From: Methanosphaera stadtmanae
GTDB lineage: Archaea; Methanobacteriota; Methanobacteria; Methanobacteriales; Methanobacteriaceae
Direction: 5' to 3'
DNA length: 48,170 bases
Assembly (NCBI GenBank): GCA_015062805.1
Contig: SUTQ01000013.1
Coordinates: forward strand, 1-48,170
In this document: positions 19,265-28,306 of the stretch, in pieces
How the letters are laid out: each line of letters opens with the position of its first letter
Numbering within the stretch: the first letter of the stretch is position 1
Position numbers and translations under genes: made by a program
The notes under the pieces: model-generated
Told to the model about the DNA's origin: nothing
Database searches by the model: none
Seen by the model: only the letters and a program-made list of their open reading frames with translations

Positions 19265-20042
19265 AGATTTAATTCCAAATCAAATTGTCATGCTTGCAGC
19301 AATAATTATTGGTATATTGTGCATATATGGTAGCAGTTTGCCTGTAATTGGTGGAATACTTGTTATCCTCTCTTCGATTATGGCAACAGTTTATGGAACA
19401 AATACTTTGCGATATATAGGAAAATATAGTTTAGGGACTGGTGTTCCATCAATAGTATATATGTTGTCTGCTGTCGCTTTGGTAGCTTATGTCTCTGCAG
19501 TAATGATTTCAATTTACTTAAATCAACCAATTGCTTTTCCAATATTGGCTATATTGATTGTCATTGTACTTTCATTTGTTGTTTCATTGATTTGCAGATA
19601 TGTCTTTAAAATTCAAGTGGAAATATTGTCTAAATCATTCATATCAATCTCATTAGCTTCCTTGTTACTGATGATTTCAACGTCTTCTTTAATTGCCCAA
19701 ACATATACTTCAAGTGTAATTTATGGACAGGTCATTCAAAATGGAATTATACTTTTGATAATGATAATGTCCATAATGGCAATTCAAAATCCATACAATT
19801 CATGTATGGGTCCTAATGAAGATCAATACCGTACATTGTCGTTAGCATGTTCTAATGCATTTTTAATGTTGATGGTATCTTCTATAATTAGTATGTTGAA
19901 TACACAATATTGGATTTTATATCTTCTAATCTCTTTGATTGGATGGGTTATATTTTTCAGACAATACGTATTTTACACTAAACAACAGGCTGCATCCGTA
20001 AGAACATTTGGTTTATGGCCTAGGGATGATGGGGATGATTAA
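19257..20042 (+). CDS. mtrC: Tetrahydromethanopterin S-methyltransferase subunit C
   Basis: MtrC is the third polytopic membrane subunit of Mtr, 261 residues with about seven or eight hydrophobic segments. The loop YGTNTLRYIGKYSLGTGVPSI and the NPYNSCMGPNEDQ block near the C-terminal third are family features. It ends with WPRDDGDD, and its stop codon lies directly before the ATG of mtrB, so the operon is tightly packed. MtrC is thought to form a trimeric core with MtrD and MtrE. Confidence 0.94.
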   Translation: MAEDLIPNQIVMLAAIIIGILCIYGSSLPVIGGILVILSSIMATVYGTNTLRYIGKYSLGTGVPSIVYMLSAVALVAYVSAVMISIYLNQPIAFPILAILIVIVLSFVVSLICRYVFKIQVEILSKSFISISLASLLLMISTSSLIAQTYTSSVIYGQVIQNGIILLIMIMSIMAIQNPYNSCMGPNEDQYRTLSLACSNAFLMLMVSSIISMLNTQYWILYLLISLIGWVIFFRQYVFYTKQQAASVRTFGLWPRDDGDD

Positions 20043-20345
20043 ATGGTTATTGAAACACCTAGAATTATAATAGATGATGAATTGGAGATGGATGTCAATA
20101 CAGGAATCATCGGTTCTGGTATGAAAAATGTGGTGGAATCAGCAGTATTTCCTTCTGAAGAAATAATGTGTCAAATAGATAGGTTAGAAAATGCAATATC
20201 AGATTTGGAATCATCTTTTGATTCCTATTCAACTTCAAGATTATCTCAACCGGGACGTGAAGGAATATATCAAAAAGCAGGTTTGTTGACAAATATTGTA
20301 ATCGGAGTAATAATAGCATTAATTTTCATAATATTAGTGGTGTAA
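20043..20345 (+). CDS. mtrB: Tetrahydromethanopterin S-methyltransferase subunit B
   Basis: MtrB is a small single-span subunit of Mtr. Its first 80 residues are soluble and acidic, starting with VIETPRIIIDDELEMD. A hydrophobic tail follows (TNIVIGVIIALIFIILVV) that anchors it in the membrane. The length of 100 residues is usual. It begins immediately after mtrC with no spacer and is followed nine bases later by mtrA. Confidence 0.92.
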   Translation: MVIETPRIIIDDELEMDVNTGIIGSGMKNVVESAVFPSEEIMCQIDRLENAISDLESSFDSYSTSRLSQPGREGIYQKAGLLTNIVIGVIIALIFIILVV

Positions 20346-20354
20346 GGTGATTTA

Positions 20355-21116
20355 ATGGTTGAAAAGACAGAAGTTATTGATGGATGGCCATTAGAAACAG
20401 GGGATTATGCTATAGGGGATACACAGTGTCCTGTGGCAGTTGTAACTTTAGGTTCAAAAATGAACGAAGAAGTGGTAAACGAGGGTGCTGCCATAGCTGG
20501 ACCGTTACATACAGAAAACTTGGGAATCGAAAAGGTAGTTTCAAACATAGTTTCAAATCCAAACATAAGATTTTTAATAATATGTGGTTCGGAAGTTCAG
20601 GGACATATTACCGGAGAAACAGTTAAAGCATTATATGAGAATGGTATTGATCCGGATACAAAATCAATTATAGGTTCTCCGGGTGCTATTCCATTTGTAG
20701 AAAATTTACCCATCGAGGCTGTTGAAAGATTTCAGGAACAATTGACTATAATTGACATGATTAATAATGAAAATCTTGATGAAATCTCTAAAAAAATCAG
20801 TGAATGCATTGAAGAAGATCCTGGTTGTTTTGAAAAAGAACCAATGATAGTTCAATTGAATGAGAAAGAGGAGGAAGAGGAGGAAGTTAAGTCATTTGAA
20901 CAGGAAAACATTTCCGCATCTTCCATAGATTCATCATCATTATATTTGTTGGGAATTGAAAATAGAATTCGATCCATGAAATTAGAAATAAATGAAATAG
21001 GCAGTTTTGAAAAATTTTCTTCTGGTTATTATGCAGGTAAAATACAGGGGATTGTTATAGGATTTATTCTAACTTTAGTTCTAGTTATGATATTATTCTG
21101 GAGTTTAAGATTATGA
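20355..21116 (+). CDS. mtrA: Tetrahydromethanopterin S-methyltransferase subunit A
   Basis: MtrA carries the cobamide prosthetic group that shuttles the methyl group. The lower axial ligand, His84 in Methanothermobacter, is found at exactly residue 84 here, in VQGHITGE. The GSPGAIPFVENL segment is conserved. An acidic linker around residues 173-181 (KEEEEEEVK) leads to a C-terminal membrane span, residues about 230-250, that anchors the cobamide domain on the cytoplasmic face. The start follows ggtgattta. The last four bases overlap mtrF. Confidence 0.95.
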   Translation: MVEKTEVIDGWPLETGDYAIGDTQCPVAVVTLGSKMNEEVVNEGAAIAGPLHTENLGIEKVVSNIVSNPNIRFLIICGSEVQGHITGETVKALYENGIDPDTKSIIGSPGAIPFVENLPIEAVERFQEQLTIIDMINNENLDEISKKISECIEEDPGCFEKEPMIVQLNEKEEEEEEVKSFEQENISASSIDSSSLYLLGIENRIRSMKLEINEIGSFEKFSSGYYAGKIQGIVIGFILTLVLVMILFWSLRL

Positions 21117-21298
21117 AAAATATATTAAATAATATAAAGAAATTAACAGATTCTATAGAGTATAAAACTCAGATTATCGGTAGAAATCAGAGATTGTCTT
21201 CCGGGGTTAATAATTCAAGGATTGGGATAATAATAGGGTTTATAGTTACTCTTATAATTGTTGGAATTCCTATAATTTTTTATAAAGGGGGATTATGA
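21113..21298 (+). CDS. mtrF: Tetrahydromethanopterin S-methyltransferase subunit F
   Basis: MtrF is a 61-residue single-span subunit of Mtr, related to the C-terminal tail of MtrA. The end ([19 protein letters not shown]) is a membrane helix, and the N-terminal part is polar and helical. It begins in an ATGA overlap with mtrA and ends in another with mtrG, so its translation is coupled on both sides. Confidence 0.9.
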   Translation: MKNILNNIKKLTDSIEYKTQIIGRNQRLSSGVNNSRIGIIIGFIVTLIIVGIPIIFYKGGL

Positions 21299-21492
21299 TG
21301 TCTGATAATTGGAAAGATGATTTATTAATTATCAATGAAAGACTGGATAAATTGGAAGAAAAATTAGAGGAATCACACGGTGAATTTTCACAGCAATCCG
21401 GAAAATCTTTGGGTAGGGATATTGGAATATTGTATGGTATAATCTTGGCATTATTGTTTATAATTATCATGTTAAAGTTTCATATTATTTAG
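21295..21492 (+). CDS. mtrG: Tetrahydromethanopterin S-methyltransferase subunit G
   Basis: MtrG is a small single-span Mtr subunit. Residues 1-40 form a charged, coiled-coil-like helix ([13 protein letters not shown]), and the [14 protein letters not shown] motif leads into the C-terminal span. It is 65 residues with two adjacent ATG codons. The aaaggggga sequence upstream is a strong ribosome site. The gene lies 15 bases before mtrH. Confidence 0.91.
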   Translation: MMSDNWKDDLLIINERLDKLEEKLEESHGEFSQQSGKSLGRDIGILYGIILALLFIIIMLKFHII

Positions 21493-21507
21493 AGTTAGGG
21501 GATAATC

Positions 21508-22440
21508 ATGTTTAAATTTGAGAAAAAACAAGAAGTATTTGATATTTACGGCGTAAAAATTGGTGGACAACCTGGTGAATATCCTACGGCTTTGGCAGGA
21601 ACAATTTTTTATGCAGGACATAATATTTTGTCCGATGAAAACAAGGGAATTTTTGATAAAGAAAAGGCTGAAACATTATTGAATGAAATGGATGAAATGG
21701 CTGATTTGACTGGTAATCCAGCTATTGTACAAATATTCGGATCAACATCAGAAGCTCTATTAAAATACATAGATTTTGTTAGTGAAATTTCAGATTCACC
21801 ATTTTTAATAGATTCTACTGCAGCAGAAGCTCGTATAGCAGGTGCAGGTTATGTTACTGAAATAGGATTATCTGAAAGGACAATTTATAACTCCATAAAC
21901 ATGTCCATAGACGATGAAGAAATTGAAGCATTAACAAATTCTGACATTACCTCTTCAATAATATTGGGATTTAACCCTACAAGTCCTGGTTCAGATGGTA
22001 AAATGGATTTATGGGAAACCGGTTCCGGAATTTTGGATAAGGGGCTATTGGAAATTGCCGAGGATTGTGGAATTTTCAAACCATTGATGGATGTTGCCGT
22101 TACTCCTTTAGGACAGGGAGGAGGTATTGCAATTAGAACAACATTAAAGGAAAAAAGTAAATGGGGATATCCTGCTGGAAGTGGAGTTCATAATGTACCT
22201 TCCGCATGGGAATGGATAAAACAATACAAAAAAGAAAATCCGGAAGTATGGCCTGTTTGTGATGTTGGAGCAAATATTGTACAACAAATGGTTGGGGGAG
22301 ATTTCGTACTATTTGGTCCGATTGAAAATACTAAAAAGGCATTCACTGCTTGTGCTATGACTGACATGTTTATTTCTGAGGCAAACGAAGAATTGAATAT
22401 TCAGGCTGTCGATTCACACCCTTATAAACTATTGTTATGA
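21508..22440 (+). CDS. mtrH: Tetrahydromethanopterin S-methyltransferase subunit H
   Basis: MtrH is the soluble subunit that exchanges the methyl group between methyl-H4MPT and the cobamide of MtrA, with a TIM-barrel fold. Recognisable blocks are FDIYGVKIGGQPGEYPT near the start, then LIDSTAAEARIAGA and VTPLGQGGGIA. The 310-residue length is standard. The ribosome site is ttaggggataatc. It is the last classical mtr gene. mmp14 follows after only four bases. Confidence 0.96.
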   Translation: MFKFEKKQEVFDIYGVKIGGQPGEYPTALAGTIFYAGHNILSDENKGIFDKEKAETLLNEMDEMADLTGNPAIVQIFGSTSEALLKYIDFVSEISDSPFLIDSTAAEARIAGAGYVTEIGLSERTIYNSINMSIDDEEIEALTNSDITSSIILGFNPTSPGSDGKMDLWETGSGILDKGLLEIAEDCGIFKPLMDVAVTPLGQGGGIAIRTTLKEKSKWGYPAGSGVHNVPSAWEWIKQYKKENPEVWPVCDVGANIVQQMVGGDFVLFGPIENTKKAFTACAMTDMFISEANEELNIQAVDSHPYKLLL

Positions 22441-22444
22441 TACT

Positions 22445-23806
22445 ATGTACGAAAAAATATCAATCCCCTCAATAACCCCCTCTTCAATCAAAGATCAATT
22501 TTTTACGGTTTTGTCTGTTGAGTTAGGAAATACAACTATAAAGTCGATTATTATAACCACAAACATTAAAACAAACCAAAGCTTTCAAATAAATAAGTTG
22601 GTTAATTTAACTAGGGATATTCGACCTCCAAAAGAATCGGAGGAAGTATTTGGTTATACAATTTGGAATAAGGAGTTATCCAAGGAAGCAATAGAAGAAA
22701 GTATTTCCAAAACCATACTTGATTCATTAGAACAGGTTAACATGACTACACAGGATATAGACTTCGTTGTTCGTTCTACCGGTGTGGTTGCAATTTCCAG
22801 TTTATCAGAGGAAATGGGGCTGATCATTAAGGCATTATCCGACGCATGTTTAAATATTGGAATCAAACCCTCACAAATGACGGCACCCTTCTCAATAAAC
22901 AATATTCCTGAACACATTAGAAAATTTTCCTTTTTTAATAACATACAGTTTGATGGTTCAATTGTTGGAGTAGCACCACCCAAAACAACAGGAATTCTTT
23001 CTAACGAAATGGAAGGAGAACTTGTCACTGCAGGTATAAAATTAGCTTCTAAAAGCTCATCCATAGATTACCGTAATCCAATAATATCCATTGATATGGG
23101 AACAACACTTGCAGGTCAGATAATCGATGACTCAAAGCCATATGCTAATTTGTTATGTAACTATGTCGGTCTTGCAGGAGGTATTTCAGATATCCTGTTG
23201 AGGGGTTGTGGAATTATTGATGAAAATTATTCAACAATTGATCTGGAAAATACTATTAAATCACCCTTATTAAATGAACAAAAGTTGCATGAAATAACGG
23301 AAAAATTACATAAGTATGTTGATATTATGGAAGTGCCTTCTGATGTTCAAAATTTTGGATTGGTAAATGTATATTCTCGGAACAAAAAAGAAGATGATGT
23401 AAAAATTATAGGTTCCCGAATAAATGATGAGGAAAAATTAGTCAATACGTTCAATAAATATGTGGATGTTAATAATCTTGCTGAAGTACTGCTTCAGATT
23501 GATGATTTTTATGCATATTATATCAAAAGGTTGATTGACGAGTCAACAAAAATGAACTTATTGTCTGATGAGATGACTCTGGGAATTACAGGACGTGCAG
23601 GAACTACCGGTCAAAAGCCTCATTTGATACATGAATATTTAAAAGATAGATTTAATGAAATAATATTTGCTGAAGATGGTCTTGCATTGGGTGCATTGAT
23701 GATGGCCAGATGTATGAACTCGTTAGGTACTCCAACAAATCCAATTGGCGGTTCAAAAAAAGGTTTCTGCATAATGCAACAAAGAAATAAAAAAAATAAT
23801 TATTAA
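22445..23806 (+). CDS. mmp14: Methanogenesis marker protein 14 (ASKHA-type)
   Basis: This 453-residue protein matches methanogenesis marker 14 (DUF2114). It has phosphate-loop features of the actin/Hsp70/ASKHA ATPases: SVELGNTTIK near residue 27, IISIDMGTTLAGQ in the middle and a glycine-rich GITGRAGTTGQKP late. Proteins of this type include reductive activators of corrinoid enzymes, so a role in reactivating the MtrA cobamide is attractive but unproven. The start is four bases after mtrH, so it is part of the mtr operon. Confidence 0.85.
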   Translation: MYEKISIPSITPSSIKDQFFTVLSVELGNTTIKSIIITTNIKTNQSFQINKLVNLTRDIRPPKESEEVFGYTIWNKELSKEAIEESISKTILDSLEQVNMTTQDIDFVVRSTGVVAISSLSEEMGLIIKALSDACLNIGIKPSQMTAPFSINNIPEHIRKFSFFNNIQFDGSIVGVAPPKTTGILSNEMEGELVTAGIKLASKSSSIDYRNPIISIDMGTTLAGQIIDDSKPYANLLCNYVGLAGGISDILLRGCGIIDENYSTIDLENTIKSPLLNEQKLHEITEKLHKYVDIMEVPSDVQNFGLVNVYSRNKKEDDVKIIGSRINDEEKLVNTFNKYVDVNNLAEVLLQIDDFYAYYIKRLIDESTKMNLLSDEMTLGITGRAGTTGQKPHLIHEYLKDRFNEIIFAEDGLALGALMMARCMNSLGTPTNPIGGSKKGFCIMQQRNKKNNY

Positions 23807-23811
23807 AAAAG

Positions 23812-24684
23812 TTAGTTTAATGGTCTTCCAGCCATTTCTTCTAACCTTCTAATTCTTTCACTTGTTTCCGGGTGAGTTGAGAATAAATTTTTAAGTTTGT
23901 TTGAAGCATTTCCAAAAGGATTCATGATAAACATATGTGCATCCGTTTCTTTAGCGTTTGTCATAGGATGTTGTGTTGTTCCAAATTCTAGTTTTCTTAA
24001 TGCACTAGCAAGTGCTAATGGATTTCCACAAATTTCTGCACCAGTGGCGTCTGCATTAAATTCTCGTGCTCTGCTGATTGATAATTGGATAATTGTGGCT
24101 GCAAGTGGTCCTAGAATGGCAAGTAGTATGGAAGCAATTACATCCATCAAACCATTGTCATTATCTGCGAATAGAAATGCATACCTTCCCCAACTTGCAA
24201 TGGCAACAATCATTCCTGCGATTGTTGCAGCTACAGAACTTATCAAAATATCCCTATTTTTAATATGTCCCATTTCGTGTGAAATTACTCCTCTTAATTC
24301 ATCCTCATTCAATAATTGTAATATTCCAGTAGTTACTGCCACTACTGCATGGCTTTGATTTCTACCAGTTGCAAAAGCATTCGGATCATTTGATTGTATA
24401 ATTGCAATTCTAGGTTTTTTGATTCCAGCTCTGTTGGCTAAGTCTTCTACAATTCTGTGAAGATTTGGTGATTCCTGTTCGGTTACAATTCTAGCATTGT
24501 ATGAACTTAATGCTATCTTATCACTATAGAAATATGAAACAAAGTTCATAATTATGGCAAATAATAATCCGATAATTATTCCGAATCTTCCTAAATTAAA
24601 TAGGCTTCCTATGAATCCGAAAATTATTACTAAAATTGCGGACATAAAACCTAATAAAATAACGGTTTTCAAGTTTTCTAACAT
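23812..24684 (-). CDS. htpX: HtpX-family membrane zinc protease (M48)
   Basis: This 290-residue protease has two hydrophobic segments at the N terminus, the zinc motif HEMGH with a following GHIKNRD, and the third zinc ligand in ISRAREFNADATGAE. Two further hydrophobic stretches lie between the zinc motif and the third ligand. HtpX removes misfolded membrane proteins, with the active site facing the cytoplasm. The C terminus keeps FSTHPETSERIRRL, a hallmark of M48B. The gene is convergent with mmp14 with a five-base gap and has no operon partner. Confidence 0.94.
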   Translation of the reverse strand: MLENLKTVILLGFMSAILVIIFGFIGSLFNLGRFGIIIGLLFAIIMNFVSYFYSDKIALSSYNARIVTEQESPNLHRIVEDLANRAGIKKPRIAIIQSNDPNAFATGRNQSHAVVAVTTGILQLLNEDELRGVISHEMGHIKNRDILISSVAATIAGMIVAIASWGRYAFLFADNDNGLMDVIASILLAILGPLAATIIQLSISRAREFNADATGAEICGNPLALASALRKLEFGTTQHPMTNAKETDAHMFIMNPFGNASNKLKNLFSTHPETSERIRRLEEMAGRPLN

Positions 24685-24805
24685 TTCTTTTACCTACTTA
24701 TAATTTGATTATTTTAATATCTTTTTTTAGATTAATAAATATTTATTATATGCTCTAATTATAAATAATATTATCTTAAATAAAATCTTTGGGTTGGGTG
24801 TAATC

Positions 24806-25399
24806 ATGACAACAGCATTAATTATGGCTGGTGGAAAAGGAACTAGAATGGACTTGGATTGTGAAAAACCGATGGTGCATGTAAATGGTAAACCTATGGT
24901 TAACTATGTTGTTGAAGCATTATTAGAATCCAGATATGTTGATAAAATATTGGTGGCCGTCAGCAAAAACACTCCTGAAACAGCTAAATTTTTGGAAGAT
25001 TTTCCCGTAATAATCGTACCCACCTCAGGTAAGGGTTATATCGAAGATTTATCAGAAGTTCTTTCAAATAGGGATTATGTTGAAGAGGATGAGGTAATAA
25101 TGACAATTGTCGCTGATTTGCCATTTGTCAGTTCTGATCAGTTGGATGATGTGTTTGAACATTACTTTGAACGGAAAAAACCGGCAATGTGTGTTTCAGT
25201 TCCAGAATCATTATTTATAAAATATGGAATAAAACCAACATTGGTTTTTGATGGACTGGTTCCATCAGGGGTTAATTTATTATTGGCTAATAATGAAGAA
25301 CAGGATCAGACAATATATCAGTCTCAAAACATCGAATTGGCTTTCAACATAAATACATTAAATGATTTGAATTTGTCAGAACTTTATATTAAAAAATGA
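24806..25399 (+). CDS. cobY: GTP:adenosylcobinamide-phosphate guanylyltransferase CobY
   Basis: CobY is the archaeal enzyme that activates adenosylcobinamide phosphate with GTP, late in cobamide synthesis. The nucleotidyltransferase motif MAGGKGTRM and the lysine of CEKPMVHVNGKPM are at the N terminus. VPSGVNLL and the short length (197 residues) fit CobY rather than larger sugar nucleotidyltransferases. A TTG at 24794 could start the frame, but GGGTG lies at the right distance before the ATG at 24806. Cobamide is needed by MtrA and Mmp10. A MobA-like function is the alternative. Confidence 0.84.
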   Translation: MTTALIMAGGKGTRMDLDCEKPMVHVNGKPMVNYVVEALLESRYVDKILVAVSKNTPETAKFLEDFPVIIVPTSGKGYIEDLSEVLSNRDYVEEDEVIMTIVADLPFVSSDQLDDVFEHYFERKKPAMCVSVPESLFIKYGIKPTLVFDGLVPSGVNLLLANNEEQDQTIYQSQNIELAFNINTLNDLNLSELYIKK

Positions 25400-25496
25400 T
25401 TATTTTTAAAAAAATAAATTATATATAGTTTAGCTTACAAAAATTATATCATAATTATTACCAATTAAGTAACATAAAAACTTTAGGTGGACAGTA

Positions 25497-25766
25497 ATGA
25501 GTAATGAAAGGGAATTAATTAAAGGAGAAGAAAAGTTATGGGCGGATATCAAAGGATATCAAGTTGCTACAAACAATGCTCGTATCTTAGGAAATCTTGA
25601 AGAATTAACTATTGATGAAAAAACAGGAAAAATCACCGATATTGTTATAAGAACTGAAACTGAAAGAAACGTTAATGTTAAAGGTGCAAAACGTAATGGT
25701 GACTTATTAAGTATTCCATTCGGTAAAGTTGAAAAAGTCGGTGAATTCATAATTATCTCAGGATAA
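25497..25766 (+). CDS. PRC-barrel domain protein
   Basis: This 89-residue protein is a single PRC-barrel: the sequence ARILGNLEELTIDEKTG, with ITDIVIRTE and LLSIPFGKVEKVGEFIII following, is the beta-barrel pattern. Small archaeal PRC-barrel proteins are widespread, and some have been linked to RNA or cell-division partners, but no role can be read here. It is monocistronic, with the ribosome site aggtggacagta and a strong hairpin terminator directly after the stop. Confidence 0.88.
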   Translation: MSNERELIKGEEKLWADIKGYQVATNNARILGNLEELTIDEKTGKITDIVIRTETERNVNVKGAKRNGDLLSIPFGKVEKVGEFIIISG

Positions 25767-25774
25767 TTCGGAAA

Positions 25775-25813
25775 ATAAAATAATCGTTTGGTTATTTTAT
25801 AAAACTTTTTTTT
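25775..25813 (+). terminator. Hairpin terminator after the PRC-barrel gene
   Basis: ATAAAATAA at 25775-25783 and TTATTTTAT at 25792-25800 pair perfectly over nine bases. An eight-base T-run follows at 25806-25813. Confidence 0.6.
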
Positions 25814-25921
25814 ATATTAATTATTTTAGACTAATTTTATTGATTTTATTTTAAAAATAGATTTTTTTTATGGAGTTTAGGTTATTGTTTTTTTTTTAAA
25901 AAAAAGATATGAAGAAAAATA

Positions 25922-27139
25922 TTACATTCCTTCCATACTTAGATCCATGATATTTTTTGTTTCTTTTGCAAGTTCTTCTGGTAATCCTTTAATATCAATA
26001 TCAAGGAAACCTCTTACAATCATGGAAGCAGCTTCATCTTCTGTTAATCCTCTAGCCATTAAATATTGAATTTCAGCTTCTGCTATTTTTCCAACTGCTG
26101 CTTCGTGGGATAATTCCATATCAGTACAATCTCCTCTTAGTTCAGGGATGGAATATATTTTTGAATCATCGGATAAGATTAATCCCATACATTCTAGGTG
26201 ACCTTTTGCTTCATGAGCTTTTCCATGTAAATCTCCACGGGTTATGATTGTTGATTCATCTTCAGAAATTGCTCTGGTAATCATCTCGGATTGTGAATTA
26301 ATTCCATTTAATTCGGTTCTTGATCCTTGGTCGATTACTGAATTATCTTTTCCTGCAAGTATTGATTGGAAGAATACTTTGGTATTTTGTCCATTTGCAT
26401 ATGCGGTTGGGTAAGCTTGTATGTTTCTTACAGGTTTTGTTAATATGTAATTTGAGATGTATGTACTGTTGTCATCCATTATTACTCCTGTTCTAGGTCT
26501 TACATCTACTTCTTTAGCCCAACTATGAACCATTGTGAATGAAACTTTTGAATCCTTTTTAAGATAGAATTCTGAAACACCGATATGAGCTGCATTAGCG
26601 ACGTGTTTTGCAGTTGAACAACCAGTTATGATGTTCATTTCTGAACCTTCTTCAGCGATGATAATGTTGTGTGCTGTTTGTCTTACAGTGTCTTCACCAA
26701 TGTACATACATGCTTGGACAGGAAGTTCTACTTTTGCACCAGGTAAACTTCTAATGAAATATCCGCTTCTGGATCCTAATTCGGTTGTTGCGGTGTATTT
26801 GTCTGCATCTACCTGAATAGCATTCCACATATAATCGGCTAACCAATCATATTTTTCTAATGCTTGTGCTGTACTCATAATTTCTATGCCAGGGTACATA
26901 TTATTTACAAATACTTCTGATTGGTCCATTTGTAAGAATGATGCTGAACGTTCTTCTTCATCAGTCATTATTCCTACGCTTGTTAAAGTTTCCTTATCGT
27001 TTTTACTTAAGTCGTCTAGTGAATCAATATGTTCATGTGCATCTATTTCTGGAGCTTGATATTCATCTAAGTCTATGTCTGCACCTATTTTTGCTTTTTT
27101 ATTTACCGCACTTTCTGCTTTATCTTTTATAGAAACCAT
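25922..27139 (-). CDS. sufB: SufB/SufD-family Fe-S scaffold protein
   Basis: This is the single SufBD protein of the minimal archaeal SUF system, which builds Fe-S clusters with the ATPase SufC. Recognisable segments are ITGCSTAKH and QSEMITRAISEDES, with ELSHEAAVGKIAEAEIQYLMARGL near the end. Glu/His of the last block are the scaffold residues. A TTG at 27154 would add five residues, but the ATG at 27139 follows ggagaggcataaa and starts two bases beyond the sufC stop, so I use it (405 residues). No SufE, SufS or SufU is nearby. Confidence 0.93.
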   Translation of the reverse strand: MVSIKDKAESAVNKKAKIGADIDLDEYQAPEIDAHEHIDSLDDLSKNDKETLTSVGIMTDEEERSASFLQMDQSEVFVNNMYPGIEIMSTAQALEKYDWLADYMWNAIQVDADKYTATTELGSRSGYFIRSLPGAKVELPVQACMYIGEDTVRQTAHNIIIAEEGSEMNIITGCSTAKHVANAAHIGVSEFYLKKDSKVSFTMVHSWAKEVDVRPRTGVIMDDNSTYISNYILTKPVRNIQAYPTAYANGQNTKVFFQSILAGKDNSVIDQGSRTELNGINSQSEMITRAISEDESTIITRGDLHGKAHEAKGHLECMGLILSDDSKIYSIPELRGDCTDMELSHEAAVGKIAEAEIQYLMARGLTEDEAASMIVRGFLDIDIKGLPEELAKETKNIMDLSMEGM

Positions 27140-27140
27140 T

Positions 27141-27878
27141 TTATGCCTCTCCAAATCCTGATTTTCTAATATCAGTCATTATTTCTTCTGGATTTCCAGT
27201 TCTGGATATTTTACCATCAATCAATACGTGTGCATGAGTTGCATCAACGAATCTTAAAATGTATCCTAGGTGAGTAATTAGTAATCCACCTTTGTTGGTG
27301 TTTTCATCGTTTTGACCTAATAATGTACTAATTTCTTTTGAAATTAATTCAACGTTTTCTATGTCTACTCCAGAATCAGGTTCATCAAACATAATAAAAT
27401 CAGGTTGTTGTGCTAATAGTTGTAATAATTCGGAACGTTTAACTTCTCCACCTGAAAAACCTAAGTTAACATCACGTTCTAAGAAACTTTCGTTTAATTT
27501 TAATCTTTCACCTAAGTTTACTACATCTTCATTTAATTCATCATCACTTTTATATTCGTGATTTTTGTCAACGATTTTAAGCAAATCTTTAAGTTTTACT
27601 CCTCTAATTGCTGGTGGATTTTGGAATGTAACTCCTAAACCTAAAGCAATTCTTTCATGAGTTTCTAATTCAGTAATGTCTTGACCTTTGTATATTATTT
27701 TCCCTTTTGTTACTTTGTAATTTGGGAATCCTAATATAGTCATAAACAATGTACTTTTTCCAGCACCATTAGGCCCTAACAGTACGTGGGTTTCACCTTC
27801 ATTGATATTTAAATTAACACCATTGAGTATTTTTTTTCCTTCTACTTCTACTTCTAAATCAGATATCTCAAGTAGCAT
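27141..27878 (-). CDS. sufC: SufC ATPase of Fe-S cluster assembly
   Basis: SufC is an ABC-type ATPase that works in the cytoplasm with SufB. The Walker A GPNGAGKST, the signature LGFSGGEVKRSELLQLL, the Walker B FIMFDEPDSGVD and the His switch in LLITHLGYILRF are all intact. The 245-residue length is normal. It is the first gene of sufCB, read from a divergent 571-base spacer shared with mvh. The start has ggtgatta in front, and a TATA-like TTTATATAA lies near 27916-27925 on the minus strand. Confidence 0.95.
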   Translation of the reverse strand: MLLEISDLEVEVEGKKILNGVNLNINEGETHVLLGPNGAGKSTLFMTILGFPNYKVTKGKIIYKGQDITELETHERIALGLGVTFQNPPAIRGVKLKDLLKIVDKNHEYKSDDELNEDVVNLGERLKLNESFLERDVNLGFSGGEVKRSELLQLLAQQPDFIMFDEPDSGVDIENVELISKEISTLLGQNDENTNKGGLLITHLGYILRFVDATHAHVLIDGKISRTGNPEEIMTDIRKSGFGEA

Positions 27879-28084
27879 TTAATCACCAAATTTGAAATTT
27901 ATATTAAATTTATTTATATAAAAATCCATTCTATCTTTTTATTAATTAATTATATATTATTATATATCCTATAATATTTTTATATGTTATGTAATTATCA
28001 GATATAACACTGTTAATGATATTATAATAAATAAATATCTTGTCTGGTGAATTTTTCTATGTCATGTTAAATCATGATATTTTA

Positions 28085-28100
28085 TTTAGGTTTACCTAAA
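28085..28100. promoter_or_regulatory. DtxR-like palindrome on the sufC side
   Basis: TTTAGGT and ACCTAAA form 7-bp arms around a TT. The TTAGGnnnnCCTAA core resembles the binding sites of DtxR/IdeR-family iron and manganese repressors, which suits an Fe-S assembly operon. It lies 207 bases before the sufC start, rather far from the likely TATA box, so its target is unsure. Confidence 0.4.
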
Positions 28101-28306
28101 ATTTTTTCTTTATTTGAAAAAATACATTATTTTGAAATAATTTTTAAAATTCATTATTCTATGAATTCTTAGTTATAAGCGCTTTTTCAATTTTATTCTT
28201 TTATGTATTTTTTCCTAAAAATGTTAAAAATTTCATTCATTATATTTAAACTTAACGGTTTTTTCTATAAAATAACCTTTATAATAATAGTTAAAGTGAT
28301 ATAATA

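Noticed and set aside
25885-25908. T10/A8 run after sufB considered as a repeat element
   Set aside because: Such T/A runs recur at several gene ends here and are best read as plain U-tract termination sequence.
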